Shown: positions 1 to 11,360, counted from the first letter of the stretch. The stretch: 64,000 nucleotides of DNA from Acidipropionibacterium acidipropionici (GCF_001441165.1 NZ_CP013126.1:2075551-2139550); one strand, 5' to 3'. Notes: generated by a model from the sequence alone, not told the origin. Numbers and translations: made by a program.

Positions 1-134
1 CCGATGAGGGCGTGGAGGACGGTTCAGCCATGCCCCGAAAATTACCAGTAGAGCGGGGTGCCCCGCCCCTCGGCGGATCGGGCCCCGGGTTCTGAGGGGA
101 GGGCGGGCGCCTCTCCAGTAGGATTGCGGGCATC

Positions 135-1616
<1,482 letters not shown>

Positions 1617-1670
1617 CCCTGGCGGGACCCGGGCCCCGGGCCCCGTGACTCAGGTGTGTGGCGAGTCTCG

Positions 1671-1886
1671 GAGCGCGGTCGCGGACCCGACCCGCAGCGG
1701 CCGGCCGGCGACGCTCACCTGATCCTGGCGGCAGCCGACGCATGAGGGGTCAGCGAGCCTTGGTCCTGAGCGCGGTCGCAGACCGGACCCGCAGCGGCCG
1801 GCCGGCGACGCTCACCTGATTCTGGCGGCAGCCGACGCATGAGGGGTCAGCGAGCGCTTGCGCGAGCGAAGGGGATTCCTCCCCTT
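1671..1886. repeat. Family C tandem repeat (97-bp unit) with terminal hairpin module
   Basis: A unit of about 97 bp beginning GAGCGCGGTCGC occurs at 1671 and again at 1768, nearly identical. The second copy runs into GGTCAGCGAGCGC, TGCGCGAGCG and then the hairpin AAGGGGA-TTCC-TCCCCTT (1869-1886). The same closing module, after a different tandem unit, recurs at 53961-54251. The region is non-coding as far as I can tell. The hairpin could terminate gltX transcription. Confidence 0.75.
1869..1886 (+). terminator. Short hairpin after gltX and the family C repeat
   Basis: A 7-bp perfect stem (1869-1875 with 1880-1886) and a 4-nt TTCC loop are followed by a modestly T-rich CAATTT. It lies about 250 bp after the gltX stop, so it may be a repeat-borne structure and not a dedicated terminator. 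Confidence 0.4.
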
Positions 1887-2363
1887 CAATTTGGCGTCAG
1901 CCAGCGTGTGTGAGAGACTGTTCGGGTTGCTCCGAACGGGCCTCGCTGTGCCACCGGGTGATTCTGTGGAAACACCCGCGACATGACGTCGCCCCGACCA
2001 CCAGCTCCGGGTGGTGCCGCCGTCGTGGCGGATCCTCCCGAGGTCCTGGCCCACGGTCTGGTGACCGTGCCTCGGAGGAAGCACAAATGCACAGTGTTCC
2101 CCGGTAAATGTCCTTCCTGGATTCTTCTGGTGAGCTCGGTGTCGTGCGGCCTCTGATGCGCGACACGCCCGACCTCGGGGGTCGGTGGTAGGAGCCGAAG
2201 GAGCCCTGTGGGTTACCTGGTGCGAGGCCTTGTCGGCCCGGCGCCGGGCCGATCCATGTGGATCTGACAATGCGGGGTCCGGCGCCAGCCGGGTCCCATG
2301 CCGGAACCCTCTGGGCGTGCCGGAGAAATCCGGGCGCGGCAGGGACGAGTAGAAGGAACAACT
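1887..2363 (+). other. Leader/promoter region of the S10 operon
   Basis: No convincing gene is seen in these 477 bp. They hold the perfect 16-bp palindrome GGCCCGGCGCCGGGCC (2235-2250) and a GGAGGAAG at 2074-2081 followed by a 6-codon ORF (ATG at 2087, peptide MHSVPR). The S10 promoter must lie here, but I cannot assign -35 and -10 boxes with confidence. A long ribosomal-operon leader regulated by an RNA structure is possible. Confidence 0.4.
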
Positions 2364-2675
2364 GTGGCGGGACAAAAGATCCGCATCAGGCTGCGGGCCT
2401 ACGACCACGAGGTCATCGACTCGTCGGCGCGCAAAATCGTCGACACGGTGACCCGTACGGGGGCGAAGGTTGCAGGCCCGGTGCCGCTTCCGACCGAGAA
2501 GAACGTGTTCTGTGTGATCCGTTCACCCCACAAGTACAAGGACAGCCGCGAGCACTTCGAGATGCGCACCCACAAGCGGCTCATCGACATCCTCGACCCG
2601 ACTCCGAAGACGGTTGACTCGCTGATGCGTCTCGACCTTCCGGCCGGCGTCGACATCGAGATCAAGCTTCCGTGA
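2364..2675 (+). CDS. rpsJ: 30S ribosomal protein S10
   Basis: First gene of the S10 operon. S10 sits in the head of the 30S subunit and also acts with NusB in antitermination. The start chosen is GTG at 2364, because AGAAGGA lies 7 bp upstream and the resulting 103-residue protein ([19 protein letters not shown]...) has the normal length. A longer reading from 2298 would add an unsupported tail. The protein ends IEIKLP, typical for S10. rplC follows almost directly. Confidence 0.97.
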   Translation: MAGQKIRIRLRAYDHEVIDSSARKIVDTVTRTGAKVAGPVPLPTEKNVFCVIRSPHKYKDSREHFEMRTHKRLIDILDPTPKTVDSLMRLDLPAGVDIEIKLP

Positions 2676-2686
2676 GGTTGAGCAGC

Positions 2687-3358
2687 ATGACCAATGAACG
2701 CACTGTGAAGGGCGTGCTGGGCACCAAGCTCGGCATGACCCAGCTGTGGGACGAGAACAATCGCATCGTCCCCGTGACTGTGATCCAGGCCGGGCCCTGT
2801 GTGGTGACCCAGGTGCGCACCCCCGAGACCGACGGCTACTCCGCCGTCCAGCTCGGTTTCGGAGCCGTCAAGGCCAAGAACGTGACCAAGCCGGAGGCCG
2901 GCCACTTCGAGCGTGCCGGGGTCACCCCCCGCAGGCACCTCGTCGAGCTGCGCACCGCCGACGCCTCCGAGTACACCCTCGGCCAGGAGATCACCGCCGA
3001 CGTCTTCGAGACCGCTGAGGTCGTCGACGTCACCGGGACCACCAAGGGCCATGGAACCGCCGGCGTCATGAAGCGCCACGGTTTCAAGGGTCTGCGCGCC
3101 ACCCACGGCGTGCACCGCAAGCACCGCTCCCCGGGCTCCATCGGTGGATGCTCCACCCCCGGCAAGGTGCTCAAGGGTATGAGGATGGCCGGCCGGATGG
3201 GCAATGACCGGGTCACCGTCCAGAACCTGCCGATCCACTCGGTTGACGCCGAGCGCGGGATCATCCTGGTCCGGGGCGCCGTTCCCGGCCCGAAGGGCTC
3301 CCTCCTCGTCGTCCGCAGCGCTGCCAAGCAGGCCGCCAAGAATGGGGATGCCGCATGA
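2687..3358 (+). CDS. rplC: 50S ribosomal protein L3
   Basis: L3 is an early assembly protein near the peptidyl transferase centre. The protein has 223 residues, with the family signature region (MKRHGFKG... [12 protein letters not shown]) in the middle. ATG 2687 is preferred over an in-frame GTG at 2672 because GTGAGG lies 9 bp upstream of it and the product then begins [19 protein letters not shown], where L3 proteins begin. The stop overlaps the rplD start by 4 bp, so the two are probably translationally coupled. Confidence 0.96.
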   Translation: MTNERTVKGVLGTKLGMTQLWDENNRIVPVTVIQAGPCVVTQVRTPETDGYSAVQLGFGAVKAKNVTKPEAGHFERAGVTPRRHLVELRTADASEYTLGQEITADVFETAEVVDVTGTTKGHGTAGVMKRHGFKGLRATHGVHRKHRSPGSIGGCSTPGKVLKGMRMAGRMGNDRVTVQNLPIHSVDAERGIILVRGAVPGPKGSLLVVRSAAKQAAKNGDAA

Positions 3359-4248
3359 GCGAGAACAAGACCATTGACGTGCTGACCGCGAAGGGCAAGA
3401 AGTCCGGCTCCGTCGAGCTGCCGGGCGATGTCTTCGACGTGGCCACCAACGTCCCTCTGATCCACCAGGTGGTTGTGGCCCAGCAGGCCGCCGCCCGTCA
3501 GGGCACCCACTCCACCAAGACCCGCGGTGAGGTCGCCGGCGGCGGCAAGAAGCCGTGGCGCCAGAAGGGCACCGGCCGTGCCCGACAGGGTTCCACCCGC
3601 TCCCCGCAGTGGGTCGGCGGTGGCACCGTGTTCGGCCCCCAGCCGCGTTCCTACGCCCAGCGCACCCCCAAGAAGATGGTGGCCGCCGCCCTGCGCGGTG
3701 CCCTGTCCGACCGGGCCCGCGACGGGCAGATCTTCGTGCTGGCCTCCCTCGTCGAGAGCGACAAGCCGTCGACCAAGGCCGCCAAGTCGGTGCTGTCGAA
3801 CCTCGGAGACCTCAAGAAGGTCCTCGTCGTCCTGGACCGCTCCGATGAGATCTCCTGGCTGTCGGTGCGCAACCTGGCCGAGGTGCATGTCATCGCCGCC
3901 GACCAGCTCAACGCCTACGACGTCCTCAAGGCCGACCAGCTCGTCTTCACCCGCGCCGCCCTGGCGGCCTTCGTGGGCGAGGACGCTGCCGAGGCCGAGG
4001 TCCCCGAGACCGACGAGGCCGACCTGCACCCCTTCGGTGCCGACTCCTTCCGCGGCGACAACCCGCCCGAGGGATTCGACATCAAGGGCAACGAGAGCTC
4101 GATGAAGTTCCACACCCCGGAGTCGCCCTGGTACGGACGCACGATCGCCGAGGTCTGGTTCGCCACCACCCAGGCCGCCGAGGCCGCGGGATTCGTCAAC
4201 GCCGTCAAGTCCGACAAGGGCTCTGCTGCTGAGGAGGACGCCAAGTGA
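3355..4248 (+). CDS. rplD: 50S ribosomal protein L4 with C-terminal extension
   Basis: L4 lines the peptide exit tunnel and in enterobacteria autoregulates the S10 operon. Residues 1 to about 220 are ordinary L4, including the tunnel loop with [18 protein letters not shown]. At 297 residues the protein is 75-90 residues longer than usual. After a short acidic linker, residues about 225-281 form a compact module containing [29 protein letters not shown] and AAEAAGF. It resembles a small C-terminal module (GNxxSxxYHxPxSxxYxxTxAEVWF) that I recall from other actinobacterial proteins; its function is unknown to me. It overlaps rplC and rplW by 4 bp each. Confidence 0.96.
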   Translation: MSENKTIDVLTAKGKKSGSVELPGDVFDVATNVPLIHQVVVAQQAAARQGTHSTKTRGEVAGGGKKPWRQKGTGRARQGSTRSPQWVGGGTVFGPQPRSYAQRTPKKMVAAALRGALSDRARDGQIFVLASLVESDKPSTKAAKSVLSNLGDLKKVLVVLDRSDEISWLSVRNLAEVHVIAADQLNAYDVLKADQLVFTRAALAAFVGEDAAEAEVPETDEADLHPFGADSFRGDNPPEGFDIKGNESSMKFHTPESPWYGRTIAEVWFATTQAAEAAGFVNAVKSDKGSAAEEDAK

Positions 4249-4553
4249 GCGATCTCAAGATCCGCGACCCGCGCGACATCATCCTGGCGCCGGTCGTCTC
4301 CGAGAAGAGCTACGGCCTGCTCGACCAGAACGCCTACACGTTCCTGGTGAAGCCGACCGCCAACAAGACCGAGATCAAGATCGCCATCGAGCAGATCTTC
4401 GACGTCAAGGTCACCGCCGTGAACACGATGAACCGCAAGGGCAAGACGCGCCGCACCCGTGCCGGGGTCGGCAAGCGCAAGGACACCAAGCGCGCCATCG
4501 TGACCGTGGCCGAGGGAGATCGCATCGATATCTTCGCCGGCCAGGGCGAGTGA
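4245..4553 (+). CDS. rplW: 50S ribosomal protein L23
   Basis: L23 sits at the exit of the peptide tunnel and docks trigger factor and SRP. The 102-residue protein starts at a GTG that overlaps the rplD stop by 4 bp (GTGA). It carries the family pattern PVVSEKSY near the N-terminus and the basic loop RKGKTRRTR. rplB follows after 33 bp with its own AAGGA ribosome binding site. Confidence 0.96.
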   Translation: MSDLKIRDPRDIILAPVVSEKSYGLLDQNAYTFLVKPTANKTEIKIAIEQIFDVKVTAVNTMNRKGKTRRTRAGVGKRKDTKRAIVTVAEGDRIDIFAGQGE

Positions 4554-4586
4554 GCCCGAGGCTAGGAAGACAAGGAACGAAGATCC

Positions 4587-5423
<837 letters not shown>

Positions 5424-5438
5424 TTGGGAGTCTGAGGA

Positions 5439-5720
5439 ATGCCACGCAGTCTGAAGAAGGGCCCCTTCGTCGATGAGCATCTGGCCAAGAAGGTCGATGC
5501 GCAGAACGAGGCGGGTACGCACAACGTCATCAAGACCTGGTCGCGTCGTTCGATGGTGACCCCCGACATGATCGGGCACACCATCGGCGTTCACGACGGT
5601 CGCAAGCATGTTCCGGTCTTCGTCACCGAGGCCATGGTCGGTCACAAGCTCGGGGAGTTCGCCCCGACTCGTACCTTCCGCGGTCACGTGAAGGACGACA
5701 AGAAGGCGCGCAGGCGCTGA
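5439..5720 (+). CDS. rpsS: 30S ribosomal protein S19
   Basis: S19 lies in the 30S head and contacts the A-site tRNA region with S13. The 93 residues begin [14 protein letters not shown] and contain the family signature region [20 protein letters not shown] precedes the ATG. It sits between rplB and rplV in the standard order. Confidence 0.97.
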   Translation: MPRSLKKGPFVDEHLAKKVDAQNEAGTHNVIKTWSRRSMVTPDMIGHTIGVHDGRKHVPVFVTEAMVGHKLGEFAPTRTFRGHVKDDKKARRR

Positions 5721-5738
5721 CGAGAGGGAAGCTGATTC

Positions 5739-6203
5739 ATGAGCAACACTGAGAATGAGCCCAGCCGTCGCCGCGCCGCGCTGCTCGGTGACCGGCCTGG
5801 CTCCTTCGCCATCGCCCGTCACGTCCGCATGAGCGCGAGCAAGTGCCGTCGTGTGGTGGACCTGGTTCGCGGGATCGACGCCTCCGAGGCGCTCGACATC
5901 CTGAAGTTCCAGCCCCAGGCGGCAGCCGAGCCGGTGCGCAAGGTGGTGGCCTCCGCGGTCGCCAATGCCGAGCAGACCGAGGGCCTTCGTGGCGACGACC
6001 TGTACATCTCACAGGCCTTCGTCGACGAGGGCATCACGATGCGGCGGATCCGCCCCCGTGCCAAGGGGTCGGCCAGCCGGATCCTCAAGCGAGGCGCCCA
6101 CATCACTGTGGTCGTCGAGCCCAAGGACGCCCGTCCCGAGCCCAAGAAGGCCAAGAAGGGCCGTCCGACCAACGTCAAGACCGAGACCGAGAAGGGAGCC
6201 TGA
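5739..6203 (+). CDS. rplV: 50S ribosomal protein L22
   Basis: L22 spans the 50S and its hairpin lines the exit tunnel. The protein has 154 residues against roughly 110 in E. coli. The core ([14 protein letters not shown] ... [25 protein letters not shown]) is intact. The extra length is an N-terminal tail of about 25 residues and a Lys-rich C-terminal tail, as in many actinobacteria. Only 3 bp separate it from rpsC. Confidence 0.96.
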   Translation: MSNTENEPSRRRAALLGDRPGSFAIARHVRMSASKCRRVVDLVRGIDASEALDILKFQPQAAAEPVRKVVASAVANAEQTEGLRGDDLYISQAFVDEGITMRRIRPRAKGSASRILKRGAHITVVVEPKDARPEPKKAKKGRPTNVKTETEKGA

Positions 6204-6206
6204 CAC

Positions 6207-7025
6207 ATGGGCCAGAAGATCAACCCCCATGGTTTCCGTCTCGGTGTGACGACCGATCACAAGACCCGCTGGTACGCCGAGAAGCAGTACGCCGAGCTCG
6301 TGGGTGAGGACGACAAGATCCGCGGTTGGCTCAAGAAGAATCTTGAGCGCGCGGGCCTCTCGTCCATCGAGATCGAGCGTCGCTCCGAGCGAGTGACCAT
6401 CTTCCTGTACGCCGCACGTCCGGGCATCGTCATCGGGCGCAACGGAGCCGAGGCCGAGCGCGTGCGCGGCGAGCTGGAGAAGCTCACCGGCAAGCAGATC
6501 CAGCTGAACATCCTCGAGGTCAAGAACCCCGAGACCGATGCGCAGCTGGTGGCCCAGGGCATCGCCGAGCAGCTCGCTGCCCGCGTCGCCTTCCGTCGCG
6601 CCATGCGCAAGGCCCAGCAGTCCGCCATGCGTTCGGGTGCCAAGGGCATCCGGATCAAGTGCTCCGGACGTCTGGGCGGCGCTGAGATGAGCCGTTCCGA
6701 GGGTTACCGCGAGGGCCGCGTGCCGCTGCACACCCTGCGCGCCGACATCGACTACGGCTTCTTCGAGGCCCGCACCACCTATGGACGCATCGGCGTCAAG
6801 GTGTGGATCTACAAGGGCGACGTCACCGGGACCCGCGCCGAGCGCGCAGCTCAGAAGGCTGCCCGCCAGGCCGCTCAGGGATCCGGTCGTGGCCGTGGCG
6901 GTAACCGCCGTGGCCGCGGAGACCGTCCCGACCGTGGTGGCCGTCGCCGCGCCGAGGCCGCCAAGGCGCCCGCCGAGGCCCAGGCCGGCAAGGCGTCGAG
7001 CCAGCCCGAGAACGCAGGAGCCTGA
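6207..7025 (+). CDS. rpsC: 30S ribosomal protein S3
   Basis: S3 lies at the mRNA entry channel. The 272-residue protein has the type II KH domain with a GRNG loop (about residues 76-79, [15 protein letters not shown]) and the C-terminal S3 domain ([21 protein letters not shown]). Beyond about residue 218 comes an Arg/Gly-rich basic tail ([20 protein letters not shown]) that ends in an Ala/Glu segment, a common actinobacterial extension. rplP starts 1 bp after the stop. Confidence 0.96.
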   Translation: MGQKINPHGFRLGVTTDHKTRWYAEKQYAELVGEDDKIRGWLKKNLERAGLSSIEIERRSERVTIFLYAARPGIVIGRNGAEAERVRGELEKLTGKQIQLNILEVKNPETDAQLVAQGIAEQLAARVAFRRAMRKAQQSAMRSGAKGIRIKCSGRLGGAEMSRSEGYREGRVPLHTLRADIDYGFFEARTTYGRIGVKVWIYKGDVTGTRAERAAQKAARQAAQGSGRGRGGNRRGRGDRPDRGGRRRAEAAKAPAEAQAGKASSQPENAGA

Positions 7026-7026
7026 C

Positions 7027-7446
7027 ATGTTGATTCCTCGTCGAGTGAAGTACCGCAAGCAGCACCACCCCGGCCGTCGTGGCATGGCCAAGGGTGGCAC
7101 CGAGCTGGCCTTCGGGGACTTCGGAATCCAGGCGCTCGAGCCCGCCTACCTGACCAACCGTCAGATCGAGGCCGCTCGTATCGCCATGACCCGTTACATC
7201 AAGCGTGGCGGAAAGGTGTGGATCAACGTCTACCCCGACCGCCCGATGACCAAGCACCCCGCCGAGTCCCGGATGGGTTCCGGCAAGGGCACGCCCGAGT
7301 GGTGGATCGCCAACATCAAGCCGGGCCGGGTGCTCTTCGAGCTCGCCGGTGTGCCGGAGGAGGTGGCCCGTGAGGCCATGCGCCTGGCCATCCACAAGCT
7401 GCCGATGAAGGCCCGTTTCATCTCTCGTGAAGGTGGTGAGAACTGA
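7027..7446 (+). CDS. rplP: 50S ribosomal protein L16
   Basis: L16 helps position A-site tRNA in the 50S. The start is ATG 7027, giving 139 residues beginning [19 protein letters not shown], the canonical L16 N-terminus; an upstream in-frame ATG at 6781 lies inside rpsC and is rejected. The motif [12 protein letters not shown] is present. The stop shares one base with the rpmC start. Confidence 0.96.
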   Translation: MLIPRRVKYRKQHHPGRRGMAKGGTELAFGDFGIQALEPAYLTNRQIEAARIAMTRYIKRGGKVWINVYPDRPMTKHPAESRMGSGKGTPEWWIANIKPGRVLFELAGVPEEVAREAMRLAIHKLPMKARFISREGGEN

Positions 7447-7685
7447 TGGCGAAGCTGAAAGCTGCTGATCTGCGCGCCCTGTCGGGCGACGAGCTCCGCG
7501 CCAAGGTGACCGAGCTGAAGGAGGAGCTCTTCGGACTCCGCTTCCAGTCGGCCACCGGTCAGCTGGAGAACAGCGCCAGGCTGCGCGAGGTCCGCAAGGA
7601 CATCGCCCGGGTCTACACGGTGCTCCAGGAGCGCAACCTCAACATCGTCGACGATCCTGATGCCCCGAAGGAGGCCGCTGAATGA
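7446..7685 (+). CDS. rpmC: 50S ribosomal protein L29
   Basis: L29 is a small two-helix protein at the tunnel exit next to L23. The 79 residues include the family pattern [19 protein letters not shown] and the RDIARV-type second helix ([11 protein letters not shown]). It overlaps rplP by 1 bp and rpsQ by 4 bp, which implies tight translational coupling. Confidence 0.96.
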   Translation: MAKLKAADLRALSGDELRAKVTELKEELFGLRFQSATGQLENSARLREVRKDIARVYTVLQERNLNIVDDPDAPKEAAE

Positions 7686-7957
7686 GCGAGAACACCGCTG
7701 AGGAGCGGACCACCCGCCGCAAGGTGCGTGAGGGTCTGGTCGTCTCCGACAAGATGGACAAGACGATCGTGGTGGCCGTCGAGGACCGGGTCAAGCACCC
7801 CCTCTACGGCAAGGTCATGACCAAGACCATCCGTCTGAAGGCCCATGACGAGAAGAACGAGGCCGGCCAGGGCGACCGCGTGAGGGTCATGGAGACCCGT
7901 CCGCTGTCGGCCACCAAGCGCTGGCGTCTGCTCGAGATCGTCGAGAAGGCCAAGTGA
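7682..7957 (+). CDS. rpsQ: 30S ribosomal protein S17
   Basis: S17 is a primary 16S rRNA-binding protein with an OB fold. The 91 residues contain [23 protein letters not shown] and the C-terminal signature [18 protein letters not shown]. It is the last gene of this S10 block. In most actinobacteria rplN follows closely; here about 9.9 kb of other genes intervene. Confidence 0.96.
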   Translation: MSENTAEERTTRRKVREGLVVSDKMDKTIVVAVEDRVKHPLYGKVMTKTIRLKAHDEKNEAGQGDRVRVMETRPLSATKRWRLLEIVEKAK

Positions 7958-7983
7958 TCGGGGCCTGATCCTCGGATCAGGTT

Positions 7984-8040
7984 CGCCACACTGCAGCAGG
8001 GCCCGCCCCCATTGGGGGCGGGCCCTGCTGCAGTGTGGCG
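7984..8040. terminator. 27-bp perfect hairpin after rpsQ
   Basis: Two perfectly complementary 27-nt arms (7984-8010 and 8014-8040) flank a 3-nt ATT loop. The right arm has no T-run after it. The structure lies between the convergent rpsQ and GH2 genes and would be symmetrical for both strands. It is much longer and more perfect than a typical Rho-independent terminator. Confidence 0.75.
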
Positions 8041-8048
8041 AGGGAGAT

Positions 8049-8113
8049 GAGTTCTGCCATGAGGGAGCCGCGGAGTGGATAGTGCATCTCACGGCTCTGG
8101 GGTGGCAGGACTC
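8049..8113. repeat. Family A 65-bp palindromic element, copy A1
   Basis: The ends are inverted (GAGTTCTGCCA ... TGGCAGGACTC) and the centre reads GGATAGT. Outer stem and inner stem can pair to give a single hairpin or cruciform. It is followed by exactly 26 bp and then copy A2. Confidence 0.85.
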
Positions 8114-8139
8114 GGACCCTCCCAGGTCGGGGCTCCAAC

Positions 8140-8204
8140 GAGTTCTGCCAAGAGGGAGTCGCGGAGTGGATAGTGCATCTCACGGCTCTGGGGTGGCAGG
8201 ACTC
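8140..8204. repeat. Family A 65-bp palindromic element, copy A2
   Basis: Nearly identical to A1 over all 65 bp, with ends GAGTTCTGCCA and TGGCAGGACTC and the GGATAGT centre. The 26-bp spacers on its two sides differ at only a few positions, so A1-A3 probably arose by duplication of a 91-bp unit. Confidence 0.85.
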
Positions 8205-8230
8205 GGACCCTCCCACGTCGTGGCTCCAAC

Positions 8231-8295
8231 GAGTTCTGCCATGAGGGAGCCGCGGAGGCCATAGTGCGCTCCGCGGTTCTCAGGTGGCAGAACTC
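8231..8295. repeat. Family A 65-bp palindromic element, copy A3
   Basis: The ends are GAGTTCTGCCA and TGGCAGAACTC, and the inner stem CCGCGGAG/CTCCGCGG closes a loop containing ATAGT. The inner bases differ from A1 and A2 while pairing is kept. Its right edge overlaps the GH2 stop codon (TCA, 8294-8296). Confidence 0.85.
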
Positions 8296-10168
8296 ATTCC
8301 TCCTCGTAGGCCGCCGGGCGCAGCTGGGCGGCCCGGACGGCACCGACGTCGAGTTTCTCGGAGCGGTCGAAGCGGTAGATGCCGTTGCGTTCCTGGAAGA
8401 CGTCGGTCAATTGGGTGTAGCAGTAGCCGAACATCTGGGGATCGGCGAGCAGGACGCCGGTGAGCCCGGCGAACCGGTCATGGAAGTCGGCCTCCGAGGC
8501 GACGCGGGGCCCGTACCCCCAGGATTCGTACTGGTCGTCGCCGCGGGCCTGGGCCGCGGCCTCGGGATCCCACCAGATGCCGCCGAACTCGCTGATGAAG
8601 TAGGGCTGGCCGGTGTACGGCAGCGACCACGTCGTACCGTCGCCGGGATTGGCGAAGGGCCGGCCCTCGGCCAGACCGGAGACCAGTTCGGCGAACCGCG
8701 CCGGATCCTGCTCGTAGAGGTGGGCGTCCCAGACGTCGGTGCGCGGGTCCCGGTGGGAGTAGCCGCTGGAGTCCAGCACCGGGCGGGTGCCGTCCGCCAG
8801 CCGGGCGGCCGAGACCATCGCGGCCATGACGTCGTCCAGGTCGGTGAAGCGGTCGGTGAGCTCCTGGAAGGTCTCATTGAGCGGGCACCAGCCCACGATG
8901 GACGGGTGCGAGCGGTCCCGCTCCAGCTCCTCGGCCCACTGCGCCGCGAAGGTCGACGTCGGGTGCTGGTGGTCGCCGCGAGGGCCGCCAGTGTTGGCGC
9001 CCCAGTCGGGAAATTCGCCCCACACGAGGTATCCGAGCCGGTCCGCGTGGTACAGGTAGCGCTCCTCGAAGACCTTCTGGTGGAGGCGGGCGCCGTTGAA
9101 CCCGGCCCTCATGCCGAGCTCGATGTCGGCGCACAGGGCCTGGTCGTTGGGGGCCGTCATGAGGGACTGGGGCCAGTACCCCTGGTCCAGGACCAGACGC
9201 TGGAAGACCGGTTCGCCGTTGAGCAGCAGCTGGCGGTCCCGCACACTCACCGAGCGCAGCCCGGCGTAGCTGGCGAGGCGGTCGACGACGTGGCCGCCCT
9301 CGTCCCGCAGTTCCAGGTGGAGCCCGTAGAGATCGGGGTGGTCCGGGGCCCAGGGCCGCACCTGGTCGGGGGGAACGGGCAGCCAGAGGGCGGGTTCGCG
9401 ATCCAGGTCGGCGCGCGTGACGGCCCGGGTCACCCGATCGCCCCGGGGCGAGGTGAGCTCGGCCCGCACCGTCCAGCCGGCCCTATTGGCGGTCAGCGGC
9501 ACGGACACCCGGAAACCTGCGGCGGCGAGGTCGGGGACGATGTGGGGGCGCCCCATCCGGGTGGAAGGCACCGGCTCGGCCCACACGGTCTGCCAGATGC
9601 CGGTGGTGCGGGTGTAGAAGCAGCCGTCGTTGGCGTACTCGGTGGACTGCTTGCCGCGGGCCTGGGCGCCCTTCCGGGAGTCCCTGGCGCGGACGACGAG
9701 GGTCACCGTCCCGCCGGGCTCGCAGACTCCATGCAGGTCTGCGGTGAAGGGGGTGAACCCTCCGCGGTGCCGGGCCACCTCGACCCCGTCGGCCCACACC
9801 GTGGCGTCGTGATCGACGGCCTCGAAGTGGACCAGGACGTGGACGTCGTCGTCGGCCGATCCCCAGGACTCGGGGATCGTCACCGTGCGGCGGTACCAGA
9901 CGGCAGCCATGAAGTCGGTGTCCTCGACCCCCGACAGCCGGGACTCGGGGGCGAAGGGGACGATGATCGAGCCGGCCAGGTCGCGGCCCGGCACGCCCCG
10001 CTCACGCCCGGAATCGCCCCGGTCGATCTCGAACTGCCAGGCCCCGTTGAGATTCATCCAGTTCTGGCGCGCGGCCCCGGGACGGGGATACTCCGGGCGG
10101 GGGACCGGTTCGTCGCCGGGGGTGATCCCGACGGGCTCGAGGTCGTGGGCAAGGGCATCATTCATCAT
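8294..10168 (-). CDS. Glycoside hydrolase family 2 protein (beta-galactosidase/glucuronidase type)
   Basis: A probable cytoplasmic exo-beta-glycosidase; the sugar specificity cannot be read from sequence. The 624-residue protein has the GH2 order: a jelly-roll sugar-binding domain (WMNLNGAWQFEID ... VWYRRTVTIP), an immunoglobulin-like domain and a C-terminal TIM barrel. The acid/base is probably Glu432 in GWCPLNETF and the nucleophile Glu527 in FISEFGG. No signal peptide is seen. The start is ATG 10168 (a second ATG follows at 10165) because AGGTGGAG lies 9 bp upstream; an in-frame ATG at 10258 lies across the promoter. The gene has its own promoter with a LacI-type operator and belongs with the adjacent regulator and sugar ABC transporter. 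Its stop overlaps a family A repeat. Confidence 0.88.
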   Translation of the reverse strand: MMNDALAHDLEPVGITPGDEPVPRPEYPRPGAARQNWMNLNGAWQFEIDRGDSGRERGVPGRDLAGSIIVPFAPESRLSGVEDTDFMAAVWYRRTVTIPESWGSADDDVHVLVHFEAVDHDATVWADGVEVARHRGGFTPFTADLHGVCEPGGTVTLVVRARDSRKGAQARGKQSTEYANDGCFYTRTTGIWQTVWAEPVPSTRMGRPHIVPDLAAAGFRVSVPLTANRAGWTVRAELTSPRGDRVTRAVTRADLDREPALWLPVPPDQVRPWAPDHPDLYGLHLELRDEGGHVVDRLASYAGLRSVSVRDRQLLLNGEPVFQRLVLDQGYWPQSLMTAPNDQALCADIELGMRAGFNGARLHQKVFEERYLYHADRLGYLVWGEFPDWGANTGGPRGDHQHPTSTFAAQWAEELERDRSHPSIVGWCPLNETFQELTDRFTDLDDVMAAMVSAARLADGTRPVLDSSGYSHRDPRTDVWDAHLYEQDPARFAELVSGLAEGRPFANPGDGTTWSLPYTGQPYFISEFGGIWWDPEAAAQARGDDQYESWGYGPRVASEADFHDRFAGLTGVLLADPQMFGYCYTQLTDVFQERNGIYRFDRSEKLDVGAVRAAQLRPAAYEEE

Positions 10169-10220
10169 TGAGATCGGCTCCACCTGGTCGTGCGCGGGTC
10201 CGGTTCGGATCCCCGGACAT

Positions 10221-10238
10221 TGATACAACGTTGTAGCA
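10221..10238. promoter_or_regulatory. LacI-type operator on the GH2 promoter
   Basis: The 18-bp palindrome TGATACAACGTTGTAGCA matches the one at 11468-11485 except at two positions. On the minus strand it covers the -10 (TACAAC, 10235-10230) of a promoter whose -35 is TTGCAC (10258-10253) with a 17-bp spacer. A bound repressor would block RNA polymerase. Confidence 0.8.
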
Positions 10239-10271
10239 TGTGCGTCCCGGCGGTGCAATATCCGGGGGGGC

Positions 10272-11360
10272 TCAGGTACTGGCCCGCACGACGATCCGGT
10301 AGGGGATCGAGAGGTCCTCGAGCTGATCGGGATGCAACGGGGAGCCGTCGATCCGGGCGATGAGCCTGTCCAGGGCCTCGCCGGCCAGGGCGCCGATGTC
10401 GGGGGAGACGGTGGTGAGCGAGGGGCTGGCGTAGGCGGCGTCGTCGACGTCGTCCCATCCGGTCACCGCCACATCGGCGGGGACCCGCAGCCCGGCGGCG
10501 CGCATCGCGGCCATCGCCCCCAGGGCCAGCATGTCGTTGGCGCAGACCAGGGCGTCGGCCTTCCTCAACACGGACAGGGCACCGGTGGCCGCTCGGTACC
10601 CGGCCCTCCTGGTGAAGCTCTCCACCGGGATGAGACGCTCGGGAACGGGCTCCAGGCCGGCCTCGGCCAGGCCCTCCACGAATCCGTGGAGTCGCGGCTC
10701 GGCCGATCGGTGGGCGCCGCTCGGCTCGCAGCCGAGGAAGGCCGGACGGCGGCGTCCGGTCGAGAGGAGGTATCCGGTGATGTCCCGGGCCGCGCGGACG
10801 TTGTCGATGGCGACGTGGTCGGTCGACAGCGGGGCGGTGGCTCCGGCGGGGCGTTCCCCGAGGAGCACGGTGGGGGTCCCCTCGCGGGACTGGTCGGCGT
10901 CCGAGAGGGTGAGGCCCAGCGGGCTGAAGATGAGCCCGTCGAGCAGCTGGACGCCGAAACCGCGGGCCACCGAGCGCTCCAGCTCGACGTCGCCGGAGGT
11001 CTCGGCGATGAGCACCCGGTAGGAGCGCTTCTGGGCGAGATCCATGACCTCGTGGGCCAGTCGCGAGAAATAGGGGGACTGGATGTCGGGGACGGCCAGG
11101 CCGATGATCCCGGTGCGACCGCGGCGCAGCTGGCGGCCCGCCATGCTCGGCTGGTAACCGAGCTCGGTGATCACCCTGCGGACCCGGTCCCGGGTCTCAT
11201 CGCCGACCCGCCCGGTGTTGTTGACGACGTTGGAGACGGTCTTCCAGGAGACCCCGGCCGCCGCCGCGACGTCCTTGACGGTCGGGGCGTGGGGCCTGCT
11301 GGGACGCCGCGCACCGGAACTCGGGGTCGGGGATCCTGCCGGTGTTCTGTGCGGGCTCAA
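10272..11360 (-). CDS. LacI family transcriptional regulator
   Basis: A sugar-responsive repressor, probably of the GH2 gene and the ABC transporter on either side. The N-terminal helix-turn-helix reads TVKDVAAAAGVSWKTVSNVVNN, with the hinge helix GYQPSMAGRQLRRG. It is followed by a periplasmic-binding-protein-like effector domain (IIGLAVPDIQSPYFS ... VAVTGWDDVDDAAYASPSLTTV). I prefer the TTG start at 11360 (362 residues) because AGGAGG lies about 8 bp upstream. ATG 11417 and GTG 11369 are in-frame alternatives and would add an unconserved tail. The effector is unknown, presumably a glycoside or its breakdown product. No obvious operator copy is seen on its own start. Confidence 0.9.
   Translation of the reverse strand: MSPHRTPAGSPTPSSGARRPSRPHAPTVKDVAAAAGVSWKTVSNVVNNTGRVGDETRDRVRRVITELGYQPSMAGRQLRRGRTGIIGLAVPDIQSPYFSRLAHEVMDLAQKRSYRVLIAETSGDVELERSVARGFGVQLLDGLIFSPLGLTLSDADQSREGTPTVLLGERPAGATAPLSTDHVAIDNVRAARDITGYLLSTGRRRPAFLGCEPSGAHRSAEPRLHGFVEGLAEAGLEPVPERLIPVESFTRRAGYRAATGALSVLRKADALVCANDMLALGAMAAMRAAGLRVPADVAVTGWDDVDDAAYASPSLTTVSPDIGALAGEALDRLIARIDGSPLHPDQLEDLSIPYRIVVRAST

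Noticed and set aside
1-134. 3' end of an upstream gene
   Set aside because: The frames are short and match no family that I can recognise; at most a few codons could belong to it.
1617-2363. tRNA gene near gltX
   Set aside because: No T-loop GGTTCGA pattern or cloverleaf could be found in either strand of this gap.
8049-8295. CRISPR array
   Set aside because: Repeats are 65 bp, longer than CRISPR repeats; spacers are 26 bp and similar between A1-A3; no cas gene is in the window; clusters have only two or three copies.
8264-10171. Open frame of 635 codons on the plus strand
   Set aside because: It mirrors the GH2 gene. The minus-strand reading has clear domains and catalytic residues; this one has only Val/Gly/Pro-rich shadow sequence.
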